Source of the DNA: Bordetella parapertussis
GTDB taxonomy: Bacteria; Acidobacteriota; Terriglobia; Bryobacterales; Bryobacteraceae
Assembly (NCBI GenBank): GCA_943328975.2
Contig: CALQCC020000010.1
Coordinates: forward strand, 62,001-126,000
Direction: 5' to 3'
DNA length: 64,000 bases
Shown here: one piece after another, positions 24,389 through 33,039 of the stretch
Layout: each line of letters begins with the position of its first letter
Position numbering within the stretch: the first letter of the stretch is position 1
The notes under the pieces: generated by a model
Databases searched by the model: none
Told to the model about the DNA's origin: nothing
What the model saw: the letters and a program-made list of their open reading frames with translations, nothing else
Made by a program: the position numbers and the translations under genes

Positions 24389-25072
24389 TCAGGCGTTCAA
24401 TGCAACTAGTAGAGGACGGTGGTCGCTGTGGCTCTTCCATGCTTCGTAGGTGCCGATCTCCACGCGCTGTATGTTAGAGGCCCAACTCGTGGGTAGGAAG
24501 CAGTAATCGATGTGATAGGGGCGGGCCTCGTGTCCATGCATGTAATACGTCGGTTGAGTCTCCTTGCCGGTCGGTTCTTCGCGGGCCGTGTGGTAGCTGC
24601 TAACCAATCCAAGCTGATCGAGCAATTTCACGAGCGCCGTGTGGTTACGATCGGCTGGATGGTGATTGTCCCAGATGTCATTAGAGTTGAGGTCACCTAT
24701 CAGAACAGTCTCAAATTGCGAAAACAGTTCACGATATTGTTGAACCGCTAAAACGACTCCTTCGATGTATCTGCAACCCGGATTGTGTTTCGCCCAGACG
24801 GCGAGCAGCAAGAAGTGGACCGGTCCCATAACTTCAACTGGGATGACGTACTTTGGAACATCCAACTGCGGAAAAGGACGTAGCCGATATTCTCCGTAGG
24901 CCTGAACAGCCAGCCCTTGCCGCGGATTGTCGCCGAACCAGAGACACTGTCCGGACTCGCTTTGTGGGCGCGCACATTCCTGGATGACAGCGATGTCTGG
25001 AGCCAGCGAGTCCAATAAAGGAACCTTCTTGGCGTAGGCACCACGCCTGCAGTTCCATGTGACCAAGCGCAC
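24389..25072 (-). CDS. Endonuclease/exonuclease/phosphatase family protein
   Basis: A 227-residue protein, with a GTG start at 25070-25072 that begins the first family strand (RLVTWNCRRGAYAKK). The EEP fold motifs are visible: IAVIQECARP with the metal-binding glutamate, LIGDLNSNDIWD, and the terminal HSDHRPLLV with the catalytic histidine. Members are metal-dependent nucleases or phosphodiesterases; the substrate cannot be predicted. Longer frames upstream overlap the VOC gene and are not family-like. The GTG follows the VOC stop by one base. Confidence 0.85.
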   Translation of the reverse strand: MRLVTWNCRRGAYAKKVPLLDSLAPDIAVIQECARPQSESGQCLWFGDNPRQGLAVQAYGEYRLRPFPQLDVPKYVIPVEVMGPVHFLLLAVWAKHNPGCRYIEGVVLAVQQYRELFSQFETVLIGDLNSNDIWDNHHPADRNHTALVKLLDQLGLVSSYHTAREEPTGKETQPTYYMHGHEARPYHIDYCFLPTSWASNIQRVEIGTYEAWKSHSDHRPLLVALNA

Positions 25073-25073
25073 G

Positions 25074-25499
25074 CTACGCGGCCTTCGGGTACTCGTAGTT
25101 GAACATCCACTGAACCCCGAACTGGTCGGTGAGCATCCCGTAGCGCGCTCCCCAGGGGGCATCGTCCAACTTGTGTTGGATGGTCGCCCCTTCGCTGAAG
25201 GCGGTCCACAGGCGCTCGATTTCTTCCACGCTCTCCGGGTGCACGCTGACGGAAAAGTTGGTGCCCTTTTGAAACGGCATGCCGAGCATGGTGTCGGAGG
25301 CCATCAGAGTGACAGCACCGTTACTCAAGCGGGCGTGCATGATGCGGTCCTTCACTGCGTCGGGAACGCCACCGGGGACCGCTCCGGCCATGTCGCCAAA
25401 GCTGGTGAGGTGCAGGTCGGCGCCCAAGCAGTTCTTATAGAACGTCATGGCCTGGCGACAATTGCCGTCGAAGTTGAGATAAGGGACTAGGGCGTTCAT
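25074..25499 (-). CDS. VOC family protein (PhnB-like glyoxalase fold)
   Basis: A 141-residue protein with the opening VPYLNFDGNCRQAMTFYKNCLGADL and the close WGARYGMLTDQFGVQWMFNYE of PhnB-like VOC proteins. The fold is used by glyoxalases, dioxygenases and resistance proteins. The metal-ligand pattern of true glyoxalases is not obvious, and PhnB-like members mostly lack a known activity. It is the first gene of a pair with the EEP protein and lies ten bases downstream of the amidohydrolase. Confidence 0.9.
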   Translation of the reverse strand: MNALVPYLNFDGNCRQAMTFYKNCLGADLHLTSFGDMAGAVPGGVPDAVKDRIMHARLSNGAVTLMASDTMLGMPFQKGTNFSVSVHPESVEEIERLWTAFSEGATIQHKLDDAPWGARYGMLTDQFGVQWMFNYEYPKAA

Positions 25500-25508
25500 G
25501 GCGTTCTC

Positions 25509-27161
25509 CTATAGTGTGTTGTGAACGATCTTACCGCCGACGATCGTCATCGCGCTGCGGATGTTTTTGATCTGCGCTTCGGGGACGGTGAAGTAGTCGC
25601 GGTCGAGCACTGCTACGTCCGCAAGCTTGCCGGGCTCGATGGAGCCGATCTTGTCTTCCATCTTCAGGAACCAGGCGTTGTTGCGCGTGAAGAGGCGCAG
25701 CGCTTCGGCGCGGGTGAGGTGCTGGCCGGGATTCACTTGGTCGCCGAAGGAGTTCACGCCAGTCACTGCGTATTGAATGTGGCTCCAGGGGTTGAGCGGA
25801 GCAATGTGCACGCCGTCGCCGTGGATGCCCACTTGGATGCCGTGATCGACGATGGTGCGGAAGGGCAGGCCCGCCACGACCTTGGGGTCCGCTGACGTGA
25901 CCCAGCGGAAGGCTCCCATTTCGACGCCGCAGCCGAGGGCTTTGAGGCGCGTAAGTAAGTCGGCGTTGACCTCCGGCACGTGATGGACCATCCAACGCAG
26001 TTTGGTGATGTCGAACTCCTTGTTCACTGCTTCGTAAGCTTCGACGACTTGCCGCAGCCCGGCGAGGTTCTGCACCGCGTTCTCATTGCGCCAACCGGCT
26101 TGCGCGACCAAGTGCTGCGCTTCGCGCCATACGGCTCCGCTGCCCAGAGGAGCGGCCCATTCGCCGATGGCCCCAGTCATCAACATGTCGTCGCCGAAGA
26201 ATTGGAATTGGTTGCGGAGTCGTTCTTTCAGTTCGGGCAGCGCGGGGTCGGCCTGGTTCTGCAGGAAGTTCATTTGCAGCCGCAGCGTCGTGCGGCCTTC
26301 GTGGTGCAGTTCGAGCCACGGGTCGTACATTCGGTACTGGTCGAGGTTCGACAAGATCTGGCTGGGATGCAGCGGGCCGGGTGTGGGGAACAGGACTTGA
26401 TCCAACATGGCTGTGAAGCCCAGGCTGTTTGAGTAAACCATCGCCTCGAGCGTGCTGCGTCTACGATCGGCGAACGTCTGCGCGCTGCGGAGTAGGAAGA
26501 GGGCGGAGGCTGAGGGTCCGCCTCCGGTGAAGCCCGCGGCGGCGATGGCGCCTGTGGCGGAAACATTTATTGGCAAAATGTTTGGGTGGACCTTCGGAGC
26601 GGCGTCCACTGCGTCGAAGAATTTCTTGCCGAGCGTGTTGGTGACGCAGGGTCCGGTGAAACGTTCGTAGAGGAGCACGGGCCGATCGGGGACGGCGGCG
26701 TCCAATTCGGCGAGCGTGGGATGGCGACGCTCCGCCCACTGGTTGGGGTGCCAGCCGCCCATGGAAGTGATCCACTGGCCTTCGGGTACGTCTTTGCGGC
26801 GAGCCGCGAGGGCTGCCTGGATCTCTTTGATCGACGTCGTATTCTCGAGAATCGTATGGTAGCCGGGGCGGTTGCCGAGGCTGACGATGTGGACGTGGGG
26901 TTCGATCAGGCCGGGGACAACGGTGCGGCCTCCGAGGTTGAGGATGCGCACGCCACGACCTGCCCCCGGAGCTCGACCGCCCACGGAGAGGAAGCGTCCG
27001 TTGCGGATCGTCGCGGTGGTGGCGATGGTTCCCGCAGCGTCCTGCGTGTGGATGCGCGCGTTTGTGAGGACCAGCGTTTCTTCAGGCGGCAAGCCCTGCG
27101 CGAACGCGGCAGCAGTCCCTGCGGTGGCGGCGACAAATTGACGGCGAGTAGTTCGTGGCAT
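25509..27161 (-). CDS. Exported amidohydrolase (YtcJ-like)
   Basis: A 550-residue metal-dependent hydrolase. The N-terminus TTRRQFVAATAGTAAAFAQG carries a twin-arginine signal, so the folded enzyme is probably exported by Tat. The family core starts at VLTNARIHTQDA, the metal site is in GLIEPHVHIVSLG, and later blocks VGIHGDGVHIAPLNPW and KIGSIEPGKLADVAVLDRD are typical of YtcJ/AepA-type proteins. The substrate is unknown. A TATAAT lies only a few bases ahead of the start. Confidence 0.92.
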   Translation of the reverse strand: MPRTTRRQFVAATAGTAAAFAQGLPPEETLVLTNARIHTQDAAGTIATTATIRNGRFLSVGGRAPGAGRGVRILNLGGRTVVPGLIEPHVHIVSLGNRPGYHTILENTTSIKEIQAALAARRKDVPEGQWITSMGGWHPNQWAERRHPTLAELDAAVPDRPVLLYERFTGPCVTNTLGKKFFDAVDAAPKVHPNILPINVSATGAIAAAGFTGGGPSASALFLLRSAQTFADRRRSTLEAMVYSNSLGFTAMLDQVLFPTPGPLHPSQILSNLDQYRMYDPWLELHHEGRTTLRLQMNFLQNQADPALPELKERLRNQFQFFGDDMLMTGAIGEWAAPLGSGAVWREAQHLVAQAGWRNENAVQNLAGLRQVVEAYEAVNKEFDITKLRWMVHHVPEVNADLLTRLKALGCGVEMGAFRWVTSADPKVVAGLPFRTIVDHGIQVGIHGDGVHIAPLNPWSHIQYAVTGVNSFGDQVNPGQHLTRAEALRLFTRNNAWFLKMEDKIGSIEPGKLADVAVLDRDYFTVPEAQIKNIRSAMTIVGGKIVHNTL

Positions 27162-27169
27162 TGAGTCGC

Positions 27170-27175
27170 ATTATA
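27170..27175 (-). promoter_or_regulatory. Perfect -10 box (TATAAT) just upstream of the amidohydrolase
   Basis: Reading the minus strand, TATAAT ends eight bases before the ATG of the amidohydrolase gene. If it is a -10 element, transcription would start at or next to the start codon, giving a leaderless message. No -35 box is visible at the usual distance. Confidence 0.4.
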
Positions 27176-27192
27176 TCGACTCGGCGCCAGCG

Positions 27193-27984
27193 CTAGTGGA
27201 CGGCTTGCAGTGTTCGATCCCAGCGGGTCTTGCTTGCGTCGGCGTCGTAGGACCAATAAACCATCCAGGGTCGGCCGATAATGTTGGCTTGGGGCACGAA
27301 ACCGAAGAAGCGGCTGTCGAGAGATGCGTCGCGGTTGTCGCCCAAGACAAAAAATACGCCTGTCGGCACGGTGACTTCTCCCTCGACAACATTTTTCGAG
27401 AGCATCTCTTGCGCATGGGGCTCAAGGTGGACGCTCGGTGTCTTTGGAAAGTTGTCGCGGTACGAATCGATATAATCCGTGCTGTGCTGGACGTAGCTTT
27501 CGACCAATGGCTGGCCGTTGCGGATCACTTGCTTGTTGTCCAGGCGGATGCGGTCGCCGGGGACGCCGATGACTCGCTTGATGAACGTCTGGCTGGGGTC
27601 CTCGGGGTAGCGGAAAACTACCATCTCCCCGCGCTGCGGATTGCGGGCGGTCTTGTTGACCAGCAGGTAGTCGCCGACGCGCAGGCTCGGCTCCATGGAC
27701 GAGGCAGGGATGTAGAAGGCTTGCATCAGCGTGGCGCTGAGCGACAGGATTCCGACAGCGGCCGCGCTGGTGTAGGCAAAGCGGGCGATTCTCATGATAG
27801 TGAACCTCTCTTGAATAGAAGTGACCATGAGGTCTCGCGCGGTGGCGAGCAGGAAGAGCGACCGACTGGGGGCGGAGGCGCAGCGGGATCGGAAAACCTG
27901 CCGCATTTCCCGGCCGAAGCGCGCGCGGAATTCTCGCGGGTAGGCGTAGAGCGCGATGGCGTAAAGTTCGTCGAGTAGTCTCAT
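27193..27984 (-). CDS. lepB: Signal peptidase I with unusual N-terminal extension
   Basis: A 263-residue protein. Residues from about 70 on are a type I signal peptidase: membrane segment at about 69-90, catalytic serine S96 in PASSMEPSL, catalytic lysine K136 in FIKRVIGVPGDRI, and GDNRDASLDSRFFG near the C-terminus. The enzyme cuts signal peptides outside the inner membrane. The first 60 residues are extra and resemble the small N-terminal domain of acidobacterial duplicated permeases (YAYPREFRARFGREMRQVFR). The ATG overlaps the PadR stop by four bases, supporting the long start; ATG at residue 64 would give a standard enzyme. Confidence 0.9.
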   Translation of the reverse strand: MRLLDELYAIALYAYPREFRARFGREMRQVFRSRCASAPSRSLFLLATARDLMVTSIQERFTIMRIARFAYTSAAAVGILSLSATLMQAFYIPASSMEPSLRVGDYLLVNKTARNPQRGEMVVFRYPEDPSQTFIKRVIGVPGDRIRLDNKQVIRNGQPLVESYVQHSTDYIDSYRDNFPKTPSVHLEPHAQEMLSKNVVEGEVTVPTGVFFVLGDNRDASLDSRFFGFVPQANIIGRPWMVYWSYDADASKTRWDRTLQAVH

Positions 27985-28355
27985 GCTTTCCCTTCGGCGA
28001 AGATGCGCTTGGATTTTGCGGCGTACAGTGCGGTGGCGATGCGCTGGGCTTCGGCGCGGACGGTGCGGTTGCCCAGGGACGTCATGCGGTAGTAGCGGCG
28101 GCGCTCGTCATCCATGGCGGGGTCCGGGCGTTCTTCCGCTTCCTCGATCAATCCGGAGGCGAGCATCCGCTTCAGGCATCCGTAGAGCGTGCCAGGGCCC
28201 ATCTGCAGTCCGTCGTTGGTCTGGCGCGCGACGTCCTGCATGATGCTGTAGCCGTGGCGTTCCTCGTCCGCAAGCGCCAACAGGATGTGGAATACGGGAG
28301 GTGTTAACGGGAGATGGTCGTCTTGGTCCGGCATGGATGCATCTGCTGCGGACAT
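27981..28355 (-). CDS. PadR family transcriptional regulator
   Basis: A 124-residue repressor with the PadR winged helix: PPVFHILLALADEERHGYSIM, GPGTLYGCLKRMLASGLI and RRRYYRMTSLGNRTV. The C-terminal helix mediates dimers. In acidobacteria such genes usually precede duplicated permeases (ADOP), but here the next gene is a signal peptidase carrying a permease-like head, overlapping by four bases. Starts at 28355 or 28334 are possible. A 13-base palindrome at 28351-28363 covers the first start codon and may be its own operator. Confidence 0.92.
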   Translation of the reverse strand: MSAADASMPDQDDHLPLTPPVFHILLALADEERHGYSIMQDVARQTNDGLQMGPGTLYGCLKRMLASGLIEEAEERPDPAMDDERRRYYRMTSLGNRTVRAEAQRIATALYAAKSKRIFAEGKA

Positions 28356-28363
28356 AGTATGTC
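28351..28363. promoter_or_regulatory. Palindrome GACATAGTATGTC over the padR start, candidate autoregulatory site
   Basis: Arms GACATA and TATGTC are perfect reverse complements around a central G. The site includes the ATG of the PadR gene on the minus strand. PadR-family operators commonly contain ATGT/ACAT half-sites, so self-repression is plausible. Confidence 0.45.
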
Positions 28364-28393
28364 AAGTTCACAGGGCTGTCAATAGGGATTTGA

Positions 28394-28406
28394 GGTGTCT
28401 GACACC
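28394..28406. repeat. Palindrome GGTGTCTGACACC
   Basis: A perfect 13-base palindrome (arms GGTGTC and GACACC) lies two bases past the aroDE stop, inside the 53-base gap to padR. It could act as a short terminator stem for aroDE, although no T-run follows. Short palindromes of this kind are also seen as dispersed repeats linked with RAYT transposases; no such transposase is in the window. Confidence 0.4.
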
Positions 28407-28408
28407 AA

Positions 28409-29932
28409 TTAAGGGTTTTGGACGACGCGGGCGGCTAGGGCTTCCAGGGCGGCCTTTTCCATGACGGCGCGCGGGGCGCGTTCGCCGGTCCAGATTTCGA
28501 ACTGGCGGGAGGCTTGCTCCAGGAACATTTCGATGCCAGGAATTACAACGGCCTTTTGCGCTCGGGCGCGTTTTAGAAGTTCGGTTTCCATGGGGTTGTA
28601 GACCATGTCGAACACTAGTTTCGCGGGAATCTTGTCGCGGAAGAAACACTTCTCCACGGCGGGGGCCATGCCTAGCGGCGTGGCGTGCACTACGGCGTCA
28701 AACATGCGGGCCTCGGCTTGTTCGCGAGAGAGGGGCTCGGCTCCGCAAGCGGAGGCCAGAGCGCGCACCCGGTCGATATTGCGGCCGGTGAGCGACAACT
28801 TGCAGCCGGCCTCGGCTAGCGCGAACGCTGCTCCACGAGCCGCGCCGCCGTTCCCGACGACCAGCACCGAAGATTTGTTCAATCGCAGGTGACGTTCGAG
28901 TGGCACCGTGACGCCCGGAGCGTCCGTATTCGTGCCGCGCCATTTCCCGGCTTTGCGCCAAACCGTGTTCACCGCGCCGATGCGCTTGGCCACGATGTCC
29001 ACTTGATCGAGATAGCGCAGGATCTTCTGCTTGTGGGGGATGGTCACACTAAAGCCGGATAGCGGTAGATCCTCGGCCATGGTGAAGAAGTCTTTCAGTT
29101 GGCCGGGCTTCACCAGGAAGGGCAGATAGGTTGCATCGATACGGCGGGCTTGAAACGCCCGGTTGTGGACCGCTGGAGAAATGGAATGGCCGACCGGATC
29201 GGCGATGACGCCGTAAATACGCGCGTCGCGGGATATTTTTCCCACGCGGTACATGGCTCGCAGTTTCTTCGCGCCAACTTGTCCCGAGGCGGTCCCCAGC
29301 GCCATGTTAGGTGCGGCGTAGGTGTAGAGCCCACCGAACGCGGGCGACAGAACGCGTGTGGCGAAGCCGGTCTCACCCATCGCGAGGAGAATGGTCGGAG
29401 TCTTGGGATGCGATTTCGCTAGCGCCAACACACGCGACGTGTCGGATGGTTTACGCGCGGTGGTGACAATCTTATAGCCGTGCGCGGGGATGCGCGTCAT
29501 GCGCTTCAGCACGTGGTCCAGGCGGGGTGGGGTACCGCCGTAGTTGTGATACGAAAGCAGCAAGTACGTGGATGCCCGTAAATCGGCCAGGCGATCTTCG
29601 CAATTCTCGGCGCTTTCGATTTCCAGGTCCACCGCATGCGCGCCGGCTTCACGCGCAGCGGTCAGCATGGTAAGTTGCTCTTCGATGCTGCCGGTGAACT
29701 TCCCTTGATTCTGACGGCGACGGCAGGTGGCCAGTATGGTGCAGTCGGTGTGGCGTGCCAGAAAGCGCTTCATAGCGGCGATGCCGCGCTCCGGATCGGG
29801 CAGGTAATCGAGCCGGAATTCGAGGAAGCGTTCGCCCGCTAAATACTCGGCGCGAGCTTGGGCCATCAGGCTGTCGATGTCCGGCAAACCGAGCGCGATG
29901 CAAATCGGGGGGAAGATGGTTTTCTGGGCCAT
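28409..29932 (-). CDS. aroDE: Fused 3-dehydroquinate dehydratase/shikimate dehydrogenase
   Basis: A 507-residue bifunctional enzyme of the shikimate pathway, from the ATG at 29930-29932; a longer frame overlaps the GT2 gene and is not family-like. The N-terminal AroD (about 1-225, type I) has FLEFRLDYL, the histidine in LSYHNYGGTP and the Schiff-base lysine in GYKIVTTARK. The AroE half has GVIADPVGHSISPAVHNRAF, SVTIPHKQ with the catalytic lysine, and NTDAPG; the NADP motif VVGNGGAARGAAFAL follows. Such fusions are known in plants, chlamydiae and some bacteria. It catalyses steps three and four of aromatic amino acid synthesis. Confidence 0.95.
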   Translation of the reverse strand: MAQKTIFPPICIALGLPDIDSLMAQARAEYLAGERFLEFRLDYLPDPERGIAAMKRFLARHTDCTILATCRRRQNQGKFTGSIEEQLTMLTAAREAGAHAVDLEIESAENCEDRLADLRASTYLLLSYHNYGGTPPRLDHVLKRMTRIPAHGYKIVTTARKPSDTSRVLALAKSHPKTPTILLAMGETGFATRVLSPAFGGLYTYAAPNMALGTASGQVGAKKLRAMYRVGKISRDARIYGVIADPVGHSISPAVHNRAFQARRIDATYLPFLVKPGQLKDFFTMAEDLPLSGFSVTIPHKQKILRYLDQVDIVAKRIGAVNTVWRKAGKWRGTNTDAPGVTVPLERHLRLNKSSVLVVGNGGAARGAAFALAEAGCKLSLTGRNIDRVRALASACGAEPLSREQAEARMFDAVVHATPLGMAPAVEKCFFRDKIPAKLVFDMVYNPMETELLKRARAQKAVVIPGIEMFLEQASRQFEIWTGERAPRAVMEKAALEALAARVVQNP

Positions 29933-29966
29933 TTGCAGCCGCCCAGCATAGCATGTATCGGTCGGG

Positions 29967-30758
29967 TTACGAAAGTGGTGTGCGGACAGTGCTCGCTTCG
30001 GGCAGGCGGCCTGAGCCGCGCCGTTCCCCGCTCCAGCGCACGCGGGCCACGTTTTGGAGCCCCAAGCGGTACTCGAATACCAAGACAATCATGCGCATCC
30101 CGAGCTTAAAGGCCTTCCATAGATCGCCGGTGACCGAGGATTCACCCACGCGCTCGCGGTAGTTTACGGGGATCTCGACAAAGGGGACTCCGTGCGCGAC
30201 TACTTCCATGAGCAACTGAGGTCCAAAGTGGGATCCTCCGATGGTCAGGTGCGGGCGGATCGTTTGGATGGCCTCGCGGCGGAACAGGCGATAGGTGCAA
30301 CCCATGTCCGAGAGCATGGTGGTGTTGAACAGCAACTCCGTCATCTTCGCCACGGCCCAGTTGCCCCAACGCAGGAAACGGCCCATGTTGGCTCCGTCCC
30401 AGATGAACTCGCGGCTGGTTCGGGTTCCGAAGACGACTGGTACGTCAGCGGAGTAGGCAAGTAGTTTGACGACATCGCCGGCGCTGAAGGTGCCATCGGG
30501 TTCACATAGGATCAGGATGTCGGACTTGGAGTAGTCAATGCCGCACAACAGCGCGTTGCCATAGCCTTGGCGACGTTCAAAGACTTCAATCGCTCCCGTG
30601 CCTTCCAGTTCCTCGGAAGTTCCTGGAGCGGCGTTGTTGTTCACCACGACAACGTGATCCACGAACCCGGTTTCCCGGAATTCCAAGACAGACGCGCGAA
30701 TCGAGTCTTTCTCGTTATAGGTTGGAAGAATGACTGTTACTGATTGTCCGCGCCACAT
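29967..30758 (-). CDS. Glycosyltransferase family 2
   Basis: A 263-residue GT-A enzyme with the opening VTVILPTYNEKDSIRASVLEF, the DXD-like metal site in ILILCEPDGTFS (ExDG), and the acceptor block VEIPVNYRERVGESSVTGD. The family includes dolichol-phosphate-mannose-synthase-like enzymes that charge a polyprenol carrier; there are no membrane helices at its C-terminus. It is encoded after a methyltransferase and a membrane glycosyltransferase on the same strand, suggesting a surface-glycan pathway. The sugar is unknown. Confidence 0.92.
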   Translation of the reverse strand: MWRGQSVTVILPTYNEKDSIRASVLEFRETGFVDHVVVVNNNAAPGTSEELEGTGAIEVFERRQGYGNALLCGIDYSKSDILILCEPDGTFSAGDVVKLLAYSADVPVVFGTRTSREFIWDGANMGRFLRWGNWAVAKMTELLFNTTMLSDMGCTYRLFRREAIQTIRPHLTIGGSHFGPQLLMEVVAHGVPFVEIPVNYRERVGESSVTGDLWKAFKLGMRMIVLVFEYRLGLQNVARVRWSGERRGSGRLPEASTVRTPLS

Positions 30759-30790
30759 GGTCTAAAAATCGGCCTAAAACCACTATTTCT

Positions 30791-31450
30791 TTAGGCGGTC
30801 TTCTCGGCGATTACTAGAAATTGTCCCGCCAAAGGCCGGATGGGGAGGGCTAGATAAAGATCGACTAGCCACTCTGCTGTCGGCATACGCGACTTCATGG
30901 TGAAGGGCATAAAGCGAGGCTCCACGTGGACGACGCGCCACCCGAGGGCGGTCAGGAAGTCCTGAAAGCCTTGGTCGGTGTAGGCGGTGCGGTGGGTATA
31001 GTCGTCGAAGTAACGGCCCGGCTCCAAGCGGAAGTTTGGTTGCACCGCGACGATGCGTCCACCCGGCTTGAGTGAGTCCTTCGCTTGGGTGAGGATCTCC
31101 GCACCTTGCTCCAGCGTGAAGTGTTCGAAAAAGTTCGAGGCGAAGACCGTGCCCAGGCTGGCGCGGGGAATGGGCCAGGGGTCGAGTACGGATTGAATGA
31201 CGGCTTGAACGTTGGGTTCCCAGTGGTCTACCAGCGCGGAGTTTTGTTCCAGCGCCCATTTTTCGGACGCGCGAATGGCGCGGGTAAATTCGCCGTATCC
31301 GGCACCGAGTTCCAGCAGGGGCTGCGCGGGGTCGACCCACACTTGCAGATAACGGGCTATCGCTCTCCATACTGCCGCGCGGCGCGGGTCGTAGGGGAAG
31401 CGGACGTTGTGATAGTCGGCTTGTGGTACCTGGATCATAGGACTCGTCAT
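30791..31450 (-). CDS. Class I SAM-dependent methyltransferase
   Basis: A 219-residue enzyme with the SAM-binding motif I LLELGAGYGEFTRAIR and motif post-I region near VDHWEPNVQAV. LGTVFASNFFEHF is typical of UbiE/Methyltransf_11-type proteins. The C-terminus ends PLAGQFLVIAEK. The target is unknown, but the position between two glycan genes suggests a sugar or lipid-linked substrate. It overlaps the upstream membrane protein by four bases and precedes GT2 by 32 bases. Confidence 0.9.
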   Translation of the reverse strand: MTSPMIQVPQADYHNVRFPYDPRRAAVWRAIARYLQVWVDPAQPLLELGAGYGEFTRAIRASEKWALEQNSALVDHWEPNVQAVIQSVLDPWPIPRASLGTVFASNFFEHFTLEQGAEILTQAKDSLKPGGRIVAVQPNFRLEPGRYFDDYTHRTAYTDQGFQDFLTALGWRVVHVEPRFMPFTMKSRMPTAEWLVDLYLALPIRPLAGQFLVIAEKTA

Positions 31451-33021
31451 TGGGCTAGCTGCTCCCCTGCTTTTGGTGGATTGTCAGTCGCTGGTTCGTA
31501 CACATACACGCCATCCAGGAACGGTCCTGGAACGTGAGCGGCCAAACGATAGTGGCGGCGGATTTCGTCGAGTTGGGAGGCCGGTAGCGCCGCGAGTTCC
31601 CGGTTGCCTGCGGATTGGGGATGGAAGACGTCCTCGTGGAGAATCACGGTGGAAAACGCGCCGCGCTCCAGATCGCGACGAACGGGTTCGGGATCCACCA
31701 GGCCGGCGTTGACCAGCAGGCCGTAGATGAGCGGCTCGATGTCCATGCGGTGGCGCAAGCGCACCATCGCATTGAAGTCGGTGGAGAGCACTCGGCCGCC
31801 TTCCGCAGCAACGTGGGGTTGCAGGGCGGTGACCTCAGCACGGAAAAGTTGTTCGTTCATCACGCGGGCGACAAACATGTTCGAGGCGACGCGCACCCCG
31901 ACAACAATGTGAACGGCCAGGGGCAACACCAGAAGCGTGACCCAGCTCTTGCTGCCTCGGAAGTAGAGATTCAAGAAGTCCAGTTGGTGGAGCCCGACGG
32001 CCGCGCAGATGGCGAGGGCAATCGAAAGCTCCAATTGATAGTTGGTATCCGAGCCGACCTTGGGGGCTGTCCCTAGGAAGACCAGCGCTGAACACGCTAC
32101 GTAGACGAAGGGGGCGAGATTTCTTCTTATGCCCGTCGTAGCGGCAATGACGATTACTAGCAGGCCTCCGCAGACGCCTCCGAAGTATTGCAACTGCGCC
32201 AGTAGTTTTTCACCGCTGAGCGGGTTCATGTTGGCGAAGACGGTGTTCTGTAGAAAGCGTCCGTCCAGCAAGGAGTTCAAAGTAAGAATGAGGATCGCTA
32301 GCGGAACACCCAGGCCGAGCGCGAAGCGGAGCGCCTTCTTCCAATCCCGGATGGCCAAGACCACGACGATGGCTACGGGTGCGCCTACCATCGTCTGCTT
32401 GGTGAACAGAGCCAGGCCGGACAACACAGCCGCGCGCCACAAGGTGGATTCCCCCAGCACGTCGTGCCGTGAGAATTGGTAGAAGGCGGAGACGGCGAAG
32501 AAGATCGCGAGTATGTCGACCTGTCCGACCGCGCCCCACCAAATCGTCAGCGGGCAGATGCCGACCAGCAGCGTCGCGATCCATTCATAGGTCGGGTTGT
32601 TCGTGTAAACCCGCACGGTGCGGGCTGTCACCCAAAGGATTCCCAAGAACGCCGTGAAGCTGAGTAAGCGTCCAGCTGTAAACGCAGGCAGGCCCAGTTT
32701 GATGAGACCCGCTTCCAGCGAGTAGAAGACGGGCATGTAGGCGGACACGGTGTATGGGTATTGGTTCAGATCGTAGTAGAGCGTGCCTTGGTTCGCGAGC
32801 ATCCACGAATGCGCCGCGACCACGGATTCGGGCGGGGATAATTCGTTCTGCGCCCACAGCATGATTCCGCCGGAGATCAGAATGGCCAGTGCTGCCAGAA
32901 CTGAGGCGACCCACAGGCCGCGCCGGAACCAGAGTTCCGTGCGGATTGCTGCATCGCTGGCGTGCGCCGGGGTAACGCCTGTCAGCGTTCCTGCCGAACC
33001 TACATTTGTGGAGTGCGTCAC
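31447..33021 (-). CDS. Multi-pass membrane glycosyltransferase-like protein (GT-C fold)
   Basis: A 524-residue protein with about ten to eleven hydrophobic segments. It starts at GTG (33019-33021). The region after the first helix has QGTLYYDLNQYPYTVSAYMPVFY, with an acidic residue in the first periplasmic loop, as expected for GT-C enzymes that take sugars from polyprenyl phosphates; the segment GAVGQVDILAIFF fits too. No C-terminal soluble domain is recognisable. It is divergent from the next membrane enzyme with an 18-base gap. Sugar and acceptor are unknown. Confidence 0.8.
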   Translation of the reverse strand: MTHSTNVGSAGTLTGVTPAHASDAAIRTELWFRRGLWVASVLAALAILISGGIMLWAQNELSPPESVVAAHSWMLANQGTLYYDLNQYPYTVSAYMPVFYSLEAGLIKLGLPAFTAGRLLSFTAFLGILWVTARTVRVYTNNPTYEWIATLLVGICPLTIWWGAVGQVDILAIFFAVSAFYQFSRHDVLGESTLWRAAVLSGLALFTKQTMVGAPVAIVVVLAIRDWKKALRFALGLGVPLAILILTLNSLLDGRFLQNTVFANMNPLSGEKLLAQLQYFGGVCGGLLVIVIAATTGIRRNLAPFVYVACSALVFLGTAPKVGSDTNYQLELSIALAICAAVGLHQLDFLNLYFRGSKSWVTLLVLPLAVHIVVGVRVASNMFVARVMNEQLFRAEVTALQPHVAAEGGRVLSTDFNAMVRLRHRMDIEPLIYGLLVNAGLVDPEPVRRDLERGAFSTVILHEDVFHPQSAGNRELAALPASQLDEIRRHYRLAAHVPGPFLDGVYVYEPATDNPPKAGEQLAQ

Positions 33022-33039
33022 CTTAGGCCCTTACGAGCA

